Shown here: piece after piece, positions 15,260 to 23,736 of the stretch | Numbering within the stretch: the first letter of the stretch is position 1 | Layout: the number at the start of each line of letters is the position of its first letter | Source: Flavobacteriaceae bacterium | GTDB taxonomy: Bacteria; Bacteroidota; Bacteroidia; Flavobacteriales; Flavobacteriaceae | Assembly: GCA_013001965.1 (NCBI GenBank) | Contig: JABDLA010000160.1 | Location: 1-34,727 of the forward strand | Direction: 5' to 3' | Length of the DNA stretch: 34,727 nt | Translations under genes and position numbers: made by a program | The notes under the pieces: generated by a model | What the model saw: only the letters and a program-made list of their open reading frames with translations | Databases searched by the model: none | What the model was told of the DNA's origin: nothing

Positions 15260-16516
15260 ATGAAAGCGATTATCCCTATGTCCCTCGCTGTGGTTTTCTG
15301 TACTCTATTTTCATATGAAAATATCTCTGTTATCCCCTCAGAGCGGCAAGATACACTCATTATTGAAACCTCCAATGAGGAAACTGATATAAACAAAAGT
15401 GGTTTAGATTTTACTGTTTACAATTCTAATATCAACACCAAATACTCGGAGTTTAGTTCCGCCACTTTTAAAAACAAACTCATTGTAGTTTCTTCCAAAA
15501 AAATTGGAGGTTTAGGTAATGGGCTCGACAGAAACACTAATGAACCTTACACCGAATTATTCTGTTTAGACTTCGACAGCAAAGGCGATATTTCCAACCC
15601 TTTGTTATTCTCACGAATTTTGAATACAAAACACAATGAAGGCCATGTGTCGTTCTCACCAGATGAAAGCACCATATATTATACACGTAGTTTAAGAGAA
15701 AACACCTCCAATTACCAGTTATATAAGGCCGACCTTGCACCAGGTTCACACGGCAATTGGGTTGATGAAACCCAGTTAACCTTTAATTCTCAATATTCGA
15801 TAGAAAATCCGCATGTGAGTCCTGATGGCAAGCATTTATTTTTTAGTTCGAATAAACAGGGAGGCCAGGGCGGTTATGACCTCTATGTAGCCGAAATATT
15901 AAAAAACGGAGCGATAGGAGTCCCTACAAACCTGGGACGGGAGATCAATGGTCCGTCTGACGAAAAATTTCCGTTCATGAGTAAGGACGGCAAGAATTTT
16001 TTCTTTGCCTCAAACGGACATTTCGGTTTAGGTGGCTTTGATCTATATGTAAGTAAGGTCACGGCAGAAGCCTTCGAAATTCCAGTGAATTTAGGAGATG
16101 AGGTTAACTCGAGTTTTGATGAAGTTTCCTTATCATTTATATCTGACACCAAAGGGTATTTCTCTTCAAATAAGACCGGTGGAAAGGGTAGTTTTGACAT
16201 CTATTGTTTTGAAGCCCTTCCAATCGCACAAATCGTGCAAGGCATTATTGTGGATAATCAAACAAATCAGCCCATTCCTGAATCTAAAGTAGTTTTATTG
16301 GATGAAACAGGGCAAGAATTATCAACTCAAACTACCGGAGCTGATGCCCATTTTAGTTTCAGCATAAAAGCATTTGAAAATTATAAGTTAAAGATTTTAA
16401 AACCTGGGTTTGAAGCGAATGAATTTGCTTTTGAAGCCAACAATACACAAAGTAATATCTATAAGCAGGTCTTGAAATTGTCGGCGAAAAACCGGCCTTC
16501 ATCTAATAAGGAATAA
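15260..16516 (+). CDS. PD40 beta-propeller protein with carboxypeptidase regulatory-like domain
   Basis: 418 residues with an N-terminal hydrophobic export signal (PMSLAVVFCTLFSY), so probably periplasmic or outer-membrane associated. Residues about 110-320 contain PD40/WD40-like blades with the pattern S.DGK.lFFsSN..GG.GgyDLYv, seen as VSPDGKHLFFSSN, MSKDGKNFFFASN and FISDTKGYFSSN. Residues about 325-410 are a CarboxypepD_reg-like Ig fold (VQGIIVDNQTNQPIPESKV). This is the middle part of PorE-type T9SS accessory proteins, but both the TPR front and the OmpA peptidoglycan-binding end are missing, so it is a shorter relative. It is a single gene; a possible promoter (TTTG 15205-15208, TAACTTAG 15225-15232) precedes it. 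Confidence 0.85.
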   Translation: MKAIIPMSLAVVFCTLFSYENISVIPSERQDTLIIETSNEETDINKSGLDFTVYNSNINTKYSEFSSATFKNKLIVVSSKKIGGLGNGLDRNTNEPYTELFCLDFDSKGDISNPLLFSRILNTKHNEGHVSFSPDESTIYYTRSLRENTSNYQLYKADLAPGSHGNWVDETQLTFNSQYSIENPHVSPDGKHLFFSSNKQGGQGGYDLYVAEILKNGAIGVPTNLGREINGPSDEKFPFMSKDGKNFFFASNGHFGLGGFDLYVSKVTAEAFEIPVNLGDEVNSSFDEVSLSFISDTKGYFSSNKTGGKGSFDIYCFEALPIAQIVQGIIVDNQTNQPIPESKVVLLDETGQELSTQTTGADAHFSFSIKAFENYKLKILKPGFEANEFAFEANNTQSNIYKQVLKLSAKNRPSSNKE

Positions 16517-16615
16517 ACGCTCTCTAAATTAATAGCGTTTAATCATCCATCGCCGTCCCGATAGAGATGTCGGGGCCAAGGTGGACTTTGTCCTTATTAG
16601 GATTTTCCCTCAAAA

Positions 16616-16651
16616 AAAAACCACTTCATTAATTTTCATGAAGTGGTTTTT
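16616..16651. terminator. Bidirectional terminator between PD40 gene and clpX
   Basis: AAAAACCACTTCAT (16616-16629) pairs perfectly with ATGAAGTGGTTTTT (16638-16651), 8-base loop, A tract before and T tract after. It serves the genes converging from 16516 and 16672. Two smaller stems precede it: AAACGCT/AGCGTTT (16515-16540) and CCCGA/TCGGG (16557-16574). Confidence 0.92.
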
Positions 16652-16671
16652 ACTTTATAAAGCAACGTAAT

Positions 16672-17904
16672 TTAAGATACGGCTTTCAGTTTTTTGAGTT
16701 TTGTTCTTGTTAATTTACTTTCTGCATAGGACTTCGTCACACTAAGTTTGGTTTCATCGCCTCCCGGCAAATTAAACATAGCATCGGTCAGGATCTCTTC
16801 ACATAATGAACGTAATCCCCTGGCGCCTAATTTATACTCTACAGCCTTCTCAACGATGAAATCTAAAGCGCCTTCGGTAAAGTTAAGCTCAATATCATCC
16901 ATTTTAAAGAGCTTTTTGTATTGCTTAACAATTGCGTTTTTAGGTTCTGTAAGAATGGCTCTTAAGGTGTTTTGATCTAAAGGATTCATATAAGTTAGAA
17001 CCGGTAATCTTCCTATAATTTCAGGAATAAGTCCAAAGTCCTTTAAATCCTTTGGTATAACATATTGAAGCAAGTTGTCCTTATCTAATAATTCTTCCTC
17101 ATGAGATGCCTTATATCCAATGGCCGACATATTAAGTCTTTTGGAGATATGGCGATCGAGGCCATCAAAGGCACCACCTGCAATAAATAAAATATTTTCG
17201 GTATCTACTTCAATGAATTTTTGATCGGGATGCTTACGCCCACCTTTAGGCGGTACATTGACAACGGTTCCTTCCAACAATTTCAGAAGCGCCTGTTGTA
17301 CACCTTCTCCTGAAACATCTCTCGTAATGGAGGGATTGTCGCTTTTACGTGCTATTTTATCAATTTCATCAATAAATACTATACCGCGTTGTGCTTTTTC
17401 AAGATTATAATCGGCGGCCTGCAAAAGTCTGGTTAAAATACTTTCCACATCTTCGCCAACATATCCTGCTTCGGTCAATACTGTCGCATCAACAATTGCC
17501 AATGGCACATTGAGCATTCTGGCAATGGTTTTGGCCATTAGGGTTTTACCGGTTCCGGTCTGACCTACCATGATGATATTACTCTTTTGGATCTCAATAT
17601 CATCATCGGTTGCTGATTGCAACAAGCGTTTATAATGGTTATAAACTGCGACAGACATCACCCGTTTTGTATGTTCCTGACCTATGATATATTCGTCAAG
17701 AAAAGCTTTTATTTGCTGAGGCTTCCTAAGCATGAGCTCGGCCGATAAATCCCCACCTTCAATTTGTTTGGATTCTTCAATGACGATACCATGTGCCTGC
17801 TCTATGCAGCGATCACAAATATGCGCGTCGAGGCCTGCAATAAGTAAATTGGTTTCCGGTTTTTTTCTACCGCAAAAGGAGCATTCTAAGTCTTCTTTAG
17901 CCAT
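16672..17904 (-). CDS. clpX: ATP-dependent Clp protease ATP-binding subunit ClpX
   Basis: ClpX is the hexameric AAA+ unfoldase that feeds substrates to ClpP. 410 residues, normal length. The N-terminal zinc-binding domain has Cys8, Cys11, Cys30 and Cys33 (CSFCG, CDRC). Walker A GQTGTGKT is at 114-121, the pore loop GYVG at 147-150, and Walker B VFIDE at 176-180; sensor regions follow. The loop that docks on ClpP reads IGY (262-264) rather than the E. coli IGF. It starts 23 bases downstream of clpP on the same strand and ends at a strong bidirectional terminator, so clpP and clpX form one transcript. Confidence 0.98.
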   Translation of the reverse strand: MAKEDLECSFCGRKKPETNLLIAGLDAHICDRCIEQAHGIVIEESKQIEGGDLSAELMLRKPQQIKAFLDEYIIGQEHTKRVMSVAVYNHYKRLLQSATDDDIEIQKSNIIMVGQTGTGKTLMAKTIARMLNVPLAIVDATVLTEAGYVGEDVESILTRLLQAADYNLEKAQRGIVFIDEIDKIARKSDNPSITRDVSGEGVQQALLKLLEGTVVNVPPKGGRKHPDQKFIEVDTENILFIAGGAFDGLDRHISKRLNMSAIGYKASHEEELLDKDNLLQYVIPKDLKDFGLIPEIIGRLPVLTYMNPLDQNTLRAILTEPKNAIVKQYKKLFKMDDIELNFTEGALDFIVEKAVEYKLGARGLRSLCEEILTDAMFNLPGGDETKLSVTKSYAESKLTRTKLKKLKAVS

Positions 17905-17927
17905 CTAATTTAAATTTGGTTAAATTC

Positions 17928-18602
17928 TTAATCTCGAGATAATATCTCGTCAATCATTCCGTATTCGAGGGCTTTCTCAGCTCTCATCCAATAATCCCGA
18001 TCACCGTCTGAATAGACCTTATCATAGGATTGTCCTGAATGTTTACTGATTATTTGATATAACTCTTCTTTCAATATTAATATTTCCCGGGCTGTAATTT
18101 CAATATCACTCGCCTGGCCTTGTGCGCCACCTAGAGGCTGATGAATCATAATACGGGAATGTGTAAGTCCGCTACGTTTCCCTTTTTCCCCAGCACAAAG
18201 CAAAACAGCGCCCATAGAGGCTGCCATTCCGGTGCAAATTGTGGCCACATCCGGCTTTATCAATTGCATGGTATCATAAATACCTAATCCGGCATATACA
18301 CTTCCACCCGGTGAATTGATATAGATTTGAATATCTTTGGACGCATCAGTACTCTCTAAAAACAATAATTGGGCCTGTATAATATTGGCAACCTGATCGT
18401 TTATTCCTGTTCCTAAAAAAATAATGCGGTCCATCATCAACCTTGAGAACACATCAAATATGGCAATATTCATCTGACGTTCTTCAATGATATTTGGGGT
18501 GAGATTCACAGGATACATACTGCTAACAATTTTATTATAGTATGTACTGCTTATACCTTGATCCTTCAAGGCGAATTTCTCAAATTCTTTTCCGTAATCC
18601 AT
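17928..18602 (-). CDS. clpP: ATP-dependent Clp protease proteolytic subunit
   Basis: ClpP is the tetradecameric serine peptidase of the Clp system. 224 residues including a longer N-terminal extension that is probably processed. The catalytic triad is Ser129 (GMAASMG), His154 (RIMIHQPLGG) and Asp203 (GDRDYW), with exactly the spacing of E. coli ClpP (25 and 49 residues). The substrate-binding INSPGGSVYAGLGIYD is at 95-110. The gene lies between trigger factor and clpX, the common bacterial order, but a strong terminator sits just upstream, so it probably has a promoter of its own or depends on read-through. Confidence 0.98.
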   Translation of the reverse strand: MDYGKEFEKFALKDQGISSTYYNKIVSSMYPVNLTPNIIEERQMNIAIFDVFSRLMMDRIIFLGTGINDQVANIIQAQLLFLESTDASKDIQIYINSPGGSVYAGLGIYDTMQLIKPDVATICTGMAASMGAVLLCAGEKGKRSGLTHSRIMIHQPLGGAQGQASDIEITAREILILKEELYQIISKHSGQSYDKVYSDGDRDYWMRAEKALEYGMIDEILSRD

Positions 18603-18624
18603 AGGTGTTTTTTGATAAATGATT

Positions 18625-18661
18625 AAATAAAAAAAGCGTTGAATTCACTAGAATTCAACGC
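18625..18661 (-). terminator. Intrinsic terminator between tig and clpP
   Basis: In the minus direction GCGTTGAATTC pairs perfectly with GAATTCAACGC (18661-18636, 4-base TAGT loop) and is followed by TTTTTTTATTTAA. A perfect 11-bp stem plus T tract is a textbook terminator for tig, ending about 35 bases before the clpP ATG. Confidence 0.9.
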
Positions 18662-18684
18662 ATAAATATAGTGAATTTTTAAAA

Positions 18685-20010
18685 CTATGTGCTGTAAACT
18701 TCCTTGACAAACTTATCGTAGGATAACTCTTTAGTCTTCAAATTTGCCTTTTCCTTATATAATGTAAGTAATTTTTGACTCATCAACTGCTCCGACAATC
18801 GTTTAACCTCTTCCTGGTTTGATAAGACTCTTGCAGTGATATCATCAAGCTCCTTTTCAGAAGGATTGATTTGTCCAAATTGAGCCATTTGCGCTTTTAT
18901 CATATTAGTGGCAAAGGCCTTAAGGTCCTCGAATTTTACTTGCAGGTCATGGTCTTCAATTAATTTACCTTCAATTAACTGGTAACGCATCCCTTTTTCC
19001 GATTTCTCATACTCTTCTTTGGCCTGGCTATCATCCATTTCTTCTTCTCCTGCAGTTTGAATCCATTTTTGTAAAAATTCGGTTGGAAGATCAAATTTTG
19101 TATGCTCTACTAAATATTCCGTTACATCATTTAAAAGCTTTTGATCAGATTGCTGTTCAAACTGCTTTTCGGCATCAGACTTTATTCTGGCCTTTAATTC
19201 GGTTACCGATTTAACGACGTCCTTTCCAAAAAGCTTGTCAAACAATTCCTGATCCAGGTCGGCCAATTCACGTTTATTGATCTCCGTTACCGTAAAAGTA
19301 ACTTCGATATCCAAGCCGTGAACATCATCATGCGGCACTTTTAAGTGGTGTATGAGATCATGTTCTTCCTTAAACAGGCCTTTCGTTTTCAATATGATGT
19401 CATCACCCGATTTAGTGCCGAGCAATTTATTGACATTTGCTTTACCTTTTATTTTATCAAGAGTAATGGTTGCTGTATTTTCAATGCTTCCATCCTGACT
19501 TTTGAATACTCCGGTAACTTCATCTTCTTCTTCAACCGTTTCTTTATTGATCAATTTGCCATATTGCTTTTGGATATTTTCAATCTGGCCTTTGATCATT
19601 TTTTCATCAGCAACAATCTTATAATGTGTTATCGGTTTCTTTCCATTAAGTTCAACTTTGAAGGATGGTGCAAGACCAAGCTCGAACTCAAAGCTGAATT
19701 CATCCGAATTCCAATCTAAATTATCTTGTGATTTCGGTAATGGATTTCCTAGTACATCGAGTTTTTCCTCCACCAAATACTTGCCAAGGGCGTCCTGAAG
19801 CAATTTATTGACTTCGTCGATAAGCACCGCTTTTCCGTATTGTTTTTTAACCATTCCCATAGGTACATGCCCCTTTCGGAAACCGGGAATATTAGCTGTT
19901 TTGCGATAATCGGATAGTATTTTCTCAACTTTATCACTATAATCTGCTTTCGCAATATCAACTTTTACAACGGCATTGAGCTCGTCAATATTTTCTCTTG
20001 ATATATTCAT
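18685..20010 (-). CDS. tig: Trigger factor, ribosome-associated chaperone
   Basis: 441 residues from the ATG at 20010 (MNISRENIDELNAVVKV). An in-frame TTG nine bases upstream would add three residues, but the ATG fits the promoter position. The N-terminal ribosome-binding domain has the signature GFRKGHVPMGMVKKQYG. The middle part is diverged from the FKBP-type PPIase domain of E. coli, with a KIKGKANVNKLLGTKSGDDI stretch, and the C-terminal chaperone arms are long Lys/Glu-rich helices. Trigger factor binds near the ribosome exit and shields nascent chains. Transcription probably starts at the promoter at 20033-20063 and ends at the hairpin before clpP. Confidence 0.95.
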   Translation of the reverse strand: MNISRENIDELNAVVKVDIAKADYSDKVEKILSDYRKTANIPGFRKGHVPMGMVKKQYGKAVLIDEVNKLLQDALGKYLVEEKLDVLGNPLPKSQDNLDWNSDEFSFEFELGLAPSFKVELNGKKPITHYKIVADEKMIKGQIENIQKQYGKLINKETVEEEDEVTGVFKSQDGSIENTATITLDKIKGKANVNKLLGTKSGDDIILKTKGLFKEEHDLIHHLKVPHDDVHGLDIEVTFTVTEINKRELADLDQELFDKLFGKDVVKSVTELKARIKSDAEKQFEQQSDQKLLNDVTEYLVEHTKFDLPTEFLQKWIQTAGEEEMDDSQAKEEYEKSEKGMRYQLIEGKLIEDHDLQVKFEDLKAFATNMIKAQMAQFGQINPSEKELDDITARVLSNQEEVKRLSEQLMSQKLLTLYKEKANLKTKELSYDKFVKEVYST

Positions 20011-20032
20011 TGTCTTCAATAAAAATTGTCTG

Positions 20033-20063
20033 CAAAATTACAACAAATTTGCAACCCCACAAA
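20033..20063 (-). promoter_or_regulatory. Promoter of tig
   Basis: Minus strand TTTG (20063-20060), 19-base spacer, TAATTTTG (20040-20033): both elements match the Bacteroidota consensus exactly and the spacing is ideal. The ATG at 20010 lies 22 bases past the -7 element, giving a short leader. Confidence 0.78.
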
Positions 20064-20087
20064 CTTTTAAACTCGTTGATATGACCC

Positions 20088-20438
20088 TTATTTTTTATCC
20101 TCTTTTATAATTGAATGCAGGACCGATTGTAAAAATGACAGCAGTATACTAAAGAGTAAAGCGGTCCATATACTACTTACAGAAAATCCATCAATGAGCT
20201 TGTCGGCTAAAAGAATGATCAATGCGTTGATAATCAATAAGAACAATCCCAGGGTTAAAACCGTAATGGGTAAGGTAAGAATAATGAGCAGGGGCTTTAC
20301 CAACGTATTTAAAAAAACCAAAACTATGGCAACTATTAATGCTGTGGTATATGGAGGATCTAAACTTACTCCGGGAAGTAGCTTCGCCAGAATAATTATC
20401 GCGATCGCACTGATGATCAATTTTATAATGAATTTCAT
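20088..20438 (-). CDS. Small membrane protein, phage-holin 4 family 2 (PF04020-like)
   Basis: 116 residues with four predicted membrane segments: IIKLIISAIAIIILAKLL, TALIVAIVLVFLNTLV, PLLIILTLPITVLTLGLFLLI/INALIILLAD and IWTALLFSILLSFLQSVL. The pattern matches the bacterial family named after a mycobacteriophage holin; most members sit in chromosomes with no phage nearby and their function is unknown. Nothing else here suggests a prophage. The C-terminus is charged (IIKEDKK). It lies between tig and the hydrolase on the same strand, with gaps of 68 and 34 bases. Confidence 0.85.
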   Translation of the reverse strand: MKFIIKLIISAIAIIILAKLLPGVSLDPPYTTALIVAIVLVFLNTLVKPLLIILTLPITVLTLGLFLLIINALIILLADKLIDGFSVSSIWTALLFSILLSFLQSVLHSIIKEDKK

Positions 20439-20472
20439 AAGATTATTTTTGGTCTGTTAAAATTATGAATAT

Positions 20473-21237
20473 TTAACGCACAAAGTTCATTACGGCCTTA
20501 AAAAATTCTTCAGGATTTTCGGCATGAAGCCAATGCCCGGAATTCGAAATGGTTTGGATAGTAGCATTTGGAAAATGTGATTTGATTAAAGATTCATCCT
20601 CATCTGTAATATATTCTGAACGGTCTCCTTTTAAAAATAAGGCATCACCATTAAATTTATAATACATTGGCAAGGCTTCTCCAATTTCTTCCACAAGTTC
20701 ACTCAATACCTTCAAATTCATGCGGAAACCTAATTGTCCCTTTTCGACCCAATACAGGTTTTTAAGCAAAAACAATCGCGTGCCATAATCACTGATGAAA
20801 TTTGATAAATAGTCATCAGCTTGTTTTCTGCTGCTAATCCCCTCATAGTGCAAGGCTTTTAATCCCTCTAATATTTCGGTATGATGCACTGGATAGTAAC
20901 GCGGTGAAATATCTGCAATGATCATCTTTGAAACCAAACTCCCATACTCTGCAGAAAAAAACATGGCCGTCTTTCCTCCCATGGAATGCCCTATGAGTAC
21001 CATGTCATCAATCTTAAAATGTTCACAATAAAATTTCAAATCCTCGATCAAAAGATCATAATTAAATCCGGCATCATGAAAACTGCGTCCATGATTCCGC
21101 TGATCAACAAGGTGTACTTCAAACCCTTCTTCACTAAAGCGTTTCCCCAAGGTTTTCCAGTTATCACTCATTCCAAGGAATCCGTGTAGAATCACCATGG
21201 GCTTGCCTTCGCCTAAAATATTAGAATGTAAGAGCAT
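20473..21237 (-). CDS. Alpha/beta-fold hydrolase, YbfF-esterase-like
   Basis: 254 residues with a complete alpha/beta hydrolase set: oxyanion-hole HGFLGMSDNW, the nucleophile elbow GHSMGGKTAM, an acidic residue in LKGDRSEYI and the catalytic His in NSGHWLHAENPEEF. The VDQRNHGRS segment is typical of YbfF-type acyl/thioesterases. The natural substrate is not known. Its ATG shares one base with the pdxJ stop (TAATG), so the two genes are translationally coupled and co-transcribed. Confidence 0.9.
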   Translation of the reverse strand: MLLHSNILGEGKPMVILHGFLGMSDNWKTLGKRFSEEGFEVHLVDQRNHGRSFHDAGFNYDLLIEDLKFYCEHFKIDDMVLIGHSMGGKTAMFFSAEYGSLVSKMIIADISPRYYPVHHTEILEGLKALHYEGISSRKQADDYLSNFISDYGTRLFLLKNLYWVEKGQLGFRMNLKVLSELVEEIGEALPMYYKFNGDALFLKGDRSEYITDEDESLIKSHFPNATIQTISNSGHWLHAENPEEFFKAVMNFVR

Positions 21238-21950
21238 TACTTTAACTTATGAAGATACATATTGATCACATTTTCCACCCCAAGATAAAGGCTTTCAGAA
21301 ATTAGGGCATGGCCTATGGAGACTTCCAGAAGCCCCGGCACCTGATCTTTAAAGTACTTAATATTATCGAGCGACAGATCATGTCCGGCATTAATTCCCA
21401 GCTGAAGTTCTAGCGCCAATGCAGCGGCATCGACATATGGTTTGATGGCCGATTCATTGCCCTGGCCGTATTGATTCGCATAAGCTTCAGTATATAACTC
21501 AATGCGATCGGCACCCGTTTGTTTTGCCCCTTCAACCTGATCACAAACAGGATCGAGAAAAATTGAGGTCCTTATTCCGTTGCTTTTAAACTCCGATATA
21601 ACCTCCGACAAAAAATCTTTGTGTTTGATAGTATCCCACCCGGCGTCTGAAGTCAGCACATCTTCACTGTCTGGCACCAGGGTCACCTGGGTTGGTTTAA
21701 TTTTGAGAACCATATCGACAAATTTCGGGATTGGATTACCTTCAATATTATATTCGGTGTAAACCACGGGTTTTAAATCAAAGGCATCCTGATATTTTAT
21801 GTGACGTTCATCTGGCCTGGGATGAACGGTCACGCCTTGAGCACCAAATCGCTGAATGTCCTTTGCGAACTGAATCACATCAGGCGTTTGACCTCCCCTG
21901 GAATTTCGCAATGTAGCGACCTTGTTTATATTGACACTGAGTTTTGTCAT
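21237..21950 (-). CDS. pdxJ: Pyridoxine 5'-phosphate synthase
   Basis: PdxJ condenses 1-deoxy-D-xylulose 5-phosphate with 3-amino-2-oxopropyl phosphate to give pyridoxine 5'-phosphate, the last ring-forming step of the DXP-dependent vitamin B6 route. 237 residues, a TIM barrel of normal length. Recognisable segments are LSVNINKVATLRNSRGG, GVTVHPRPDERHI, LVPDSEDVLTSDAGWD, IELYTEAYA and LGINAGHDL, including the conserved His and Glu residues. It is the first gene of a two-gene minus-strand unit and divergent from the CBS/nadK operon with a gap of 88 bases. Confidence 0.97.
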   Translation of the reverse strand: MTKLSVNINKVATLRNSRGGQTPDVIQFAKDIQRFGAQGVTVHPRPDERHIKYQDAFDLKPVVYTEYNIEGNPIPKFVDMVLKIKPTQVTLVPDSEDVLTSDAGWDTIKHKDFLSEVISEFKSNGIRTSIFLDPVCDQVEGAKQTGADRIELYTEAYANQYGQGNESAIKPYVDAAALALELQLGINAGHDLSLDNIKYFKDQVPGLLEVSIGHALISESLYLGVENVINMYLHKLK

Positions 21951-21967
21951 TCCATTGTTTTAAAGCG

Positions 21968-21975
21968 CAAAAATA
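21968..21975 (-). promoter_or_regulatory. Candidate -7 element of pdxJ
   Basis: TATTTTTG on the minus strand is an exact TAnnTTTG, 17 bases before the pdxJ ATG. No TTG is found at the expected -33 spacing, so support is partial. Confidence 0.45.
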
Positions 21976-22038
21976 CGAACTAACTTACGCTATTTGTACT
22001 TATTTTTAATTAATTTGCATGCGAGTAAAAATGAACAT

Positions 22039-22695
22039 ATGCCGCTTAGCGAATACATATTAAACGATATAAAACCCATTTCGGTCACGGACAAAATTAA
22101 AGATGTCCAGGAACTATTCAATCAGCTGACCTATTCGCATTTCCCTGTAAAAAAGGATGATGTGTTCATTGGAAGTATTTCTGAAACCGATGCCCATTGT
22201 TTTGAATCGGGAAAAACAATCGAAGACTATTTATACGCTGTGGAAGGGTTTCATGTATGGCGGCAAAATATCTGGCTGGACGTATTAGAGGCATTTGCTC
22301 AAAACGACACCAACATCATGCCTGTCCTTGATGAAAATAAAAGATATTTGGGGTTTTATGAACTCAATGATATCATCTCCTTATTTAATGACACCCCATT
22401 TTTTGCAGAACCAGGCAGTATACTTATAGTGGAAAAGGGCTATAATGATTATTCCTTTAGTGAGATCAGTCAAATCGTTGAATCAAATAATGCCAAACTT
22501 TTAGGTGCCTTTATTTCGAAAATGGAAAATGATGTTGTTCAGGTGACCATTAAAATGGGAAGTACCGGACTTAATGAAATTATCCAAACTTTTAGAAGAT
22601 ACAGTTATAATGTTGTTTCTGGACATCAGGAAGATGTCTTCTTAAAGAATCTTAAGGATCGCTCAGATTATTTGAATAAATACCTTAATCTTTAG
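22039..22695 (+). CDS. CBS-domain protein upstream of nadK
   Basis: 218 residues from the ATG at 22039 (MPLSEYILNDIKPISVTD). Two CBS motifs span about residues 5-130: one with DVQELFNQLTYSHFPVKKD and FIGSISETDA, the second with WLDVLEAFAQNDTNIMPVLDE and YLGFYELNDI. CBS pairs bind adenine nucleotides and act as energy or redox sensors. The last 85 residues (SILIVEKGYNDYSFSEISQIVE onward) look like an ACT-like sensor fold; that is an inference. It is three bases from nadK and likely co-translated; a regulatory link to NAD(P) synthesis is plausible but not shown by the sequence. Confidence 0.87.
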   Translation: MPLSEYILNDIKPISVTDKIKDVQELFNQLTYSHFPVKKDDVFIGSISETDAHCFESGKTIEDYLYAVEGFHVWRQNIWLDVLEAFAQNDTNIMPVLDENKRYLGFYELNDIISLFNDTPFFAEPGSILIVEKGYNDYSFSEISQIVESNNAKLLGAFISKMENDVVQVTIKMGSTGLNEIIQTFRRYSYNVVSGHQEDVFLKNLKDRSDYLNKYLNL

Positions 22696-22698
22696 GTT

Positions 22699-23580
22699 AT
22701 GAAAATAGCGATCTACGGTCAGTTTTATCATAAAAAATCAGAAGAATCGGTAAAATCACTTCTGGATATTCTGAAAGAAAGAGACGCTGAAGTTTTCCTG
22801 GAAAGTCAATTCTATTCTGAAATCACCACGAATCATGGCATTTCGGTAAGTGATCGTTTTCAAAAATTTAGTGCACTTGACAATTCGTTTGATCTGTTGA
22901 TCAGTATTGGAGGTGATGGTACAATTTTGCGTGCTGTTACCTTTGTAAAGGATTTTGCCATACCAATTGTTGGGATCAATACCGGAAGATTGGGCTTTTT
23001 GGCAACCATTCAAATGGACAATATCAAAAAAGCCATTGATCAAATTTTAGATGGCCAATATAAAATATCCAAACGAAGCTTGTTGTCGGTTGAAACCGAA
23101 CCTGCGAATATGGGCTCTATCGATCTTAATTTCGCACTTAACGAAATTGCCTTGAGCCGTAAGAATACCACCTCGATGATCACTGTTGAGACACGACTTA
23201 ATGATGAATTTTTAACGTCTTATTGGGCCGATGGCCTGATTGTATCGACGCCTACAGGTTCAACAGGCTATTCGTTAAGTTGTGGTGGCCCTGTCATAAT
23301 GCCTGAAGCTGAAAATCTGGTGCTAACGCCCATAGCACCCCATAATTTAAGTGCACGCCCCTTGATCATTTCTGATGATACCATAATTAAATTAAGAGTA
23401 AGCGGACGGGAAGATGATTTCCTGATCTCCTTAGATTCTCGATTGGCGACCTTAAACTGCAATACGACGGTGATCATAAAAAAAGCCTCATTTACCATCA
23501 AAATGATCGAACTTTATGATGAAAGTTTTCTGGATACTTTACGCAAAAAACTCCTCTGGGGTGAGGACAAGCGCAATTAG
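22699..23580 (+). CDS. nadK: NAD kinase
   Basis: NadK phosphorylates NAD at the 2'-hydroxyl to make NADP. 293 residues, normal length. The catalytic GGDGT is at 71-75 with Asp73 as the base, followed by NTGRLGFLA, the NE/D-type LNEIALSR, and STPTGSTGYSLSCGGP, the glycine-rich signature of the family. The start ATG at 22699 lies three bases after the CBS gene stop. The C-terminus ends in LLWGEDKRN. It forms the middle of a plus-strand run toward uppS and bamA, but a 156-base gap with its own -7-like element follows. Confidence 0.97.
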   Translation: MKIAIYGQFYHKKSEESVKSLLDILKERDAEVFLESQFYSEITTNHGISVSDRFQKFSALDNSFDLLISIGGDGTILRAVTFVKDFAIPIVGINTGRLGFLATIQMDNIKKAIDQILDGQYKISKRSLLSVETEPANMGSIDLNFALNEIALSRKNTTSMITVETRLNDEFLTSYWADGLIVSTPTGSTGYSLSCGGPVIMPEAENLVLTPIAPHNLSARPLIISDDTIIKLRVSGREDDFLISLDSRLATLNCNTTVIIKKASFTIKMIELYDESFLDTLRKKLLWGEDKRN

Positions 23581-23711
23581 ATGGATTTTATTCCATATTT
23601 GCACTTTATCCACTAATTAGGTTGGTTCAAACCTAAAGAACAATAAAATAACCTAATTTTTGTTAATCTGTAATACTGGAACGTAAATTATAATAGGCTC
23701 AGCTTATTTGT

Positions 23712-23719
23712 TATATTTG
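23712..23719 (+). promoter_or_regulatory. Candidate -7 element before the DUF6089 gene
   Basis: TATATTTG is an exact TAnnTTTG, 17 bases before the ATG at 23737. No TTG at the right distance upstream. An imperfect stem, TTAGGTT/AACCTAA (23617-23636), lies earlier in the same gap and may mark the end of the nadK message. Confidence 0.45.
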
Positions 23720-23736
23720 CAAACTTTTAAAAATTT

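Noticed and set aside
20088-20438. Holin-family protein as a sign of a prophage
   Set aside because: The family is common in chromosomes; no integrase, terminase, capsid or lysin gene is nearby.
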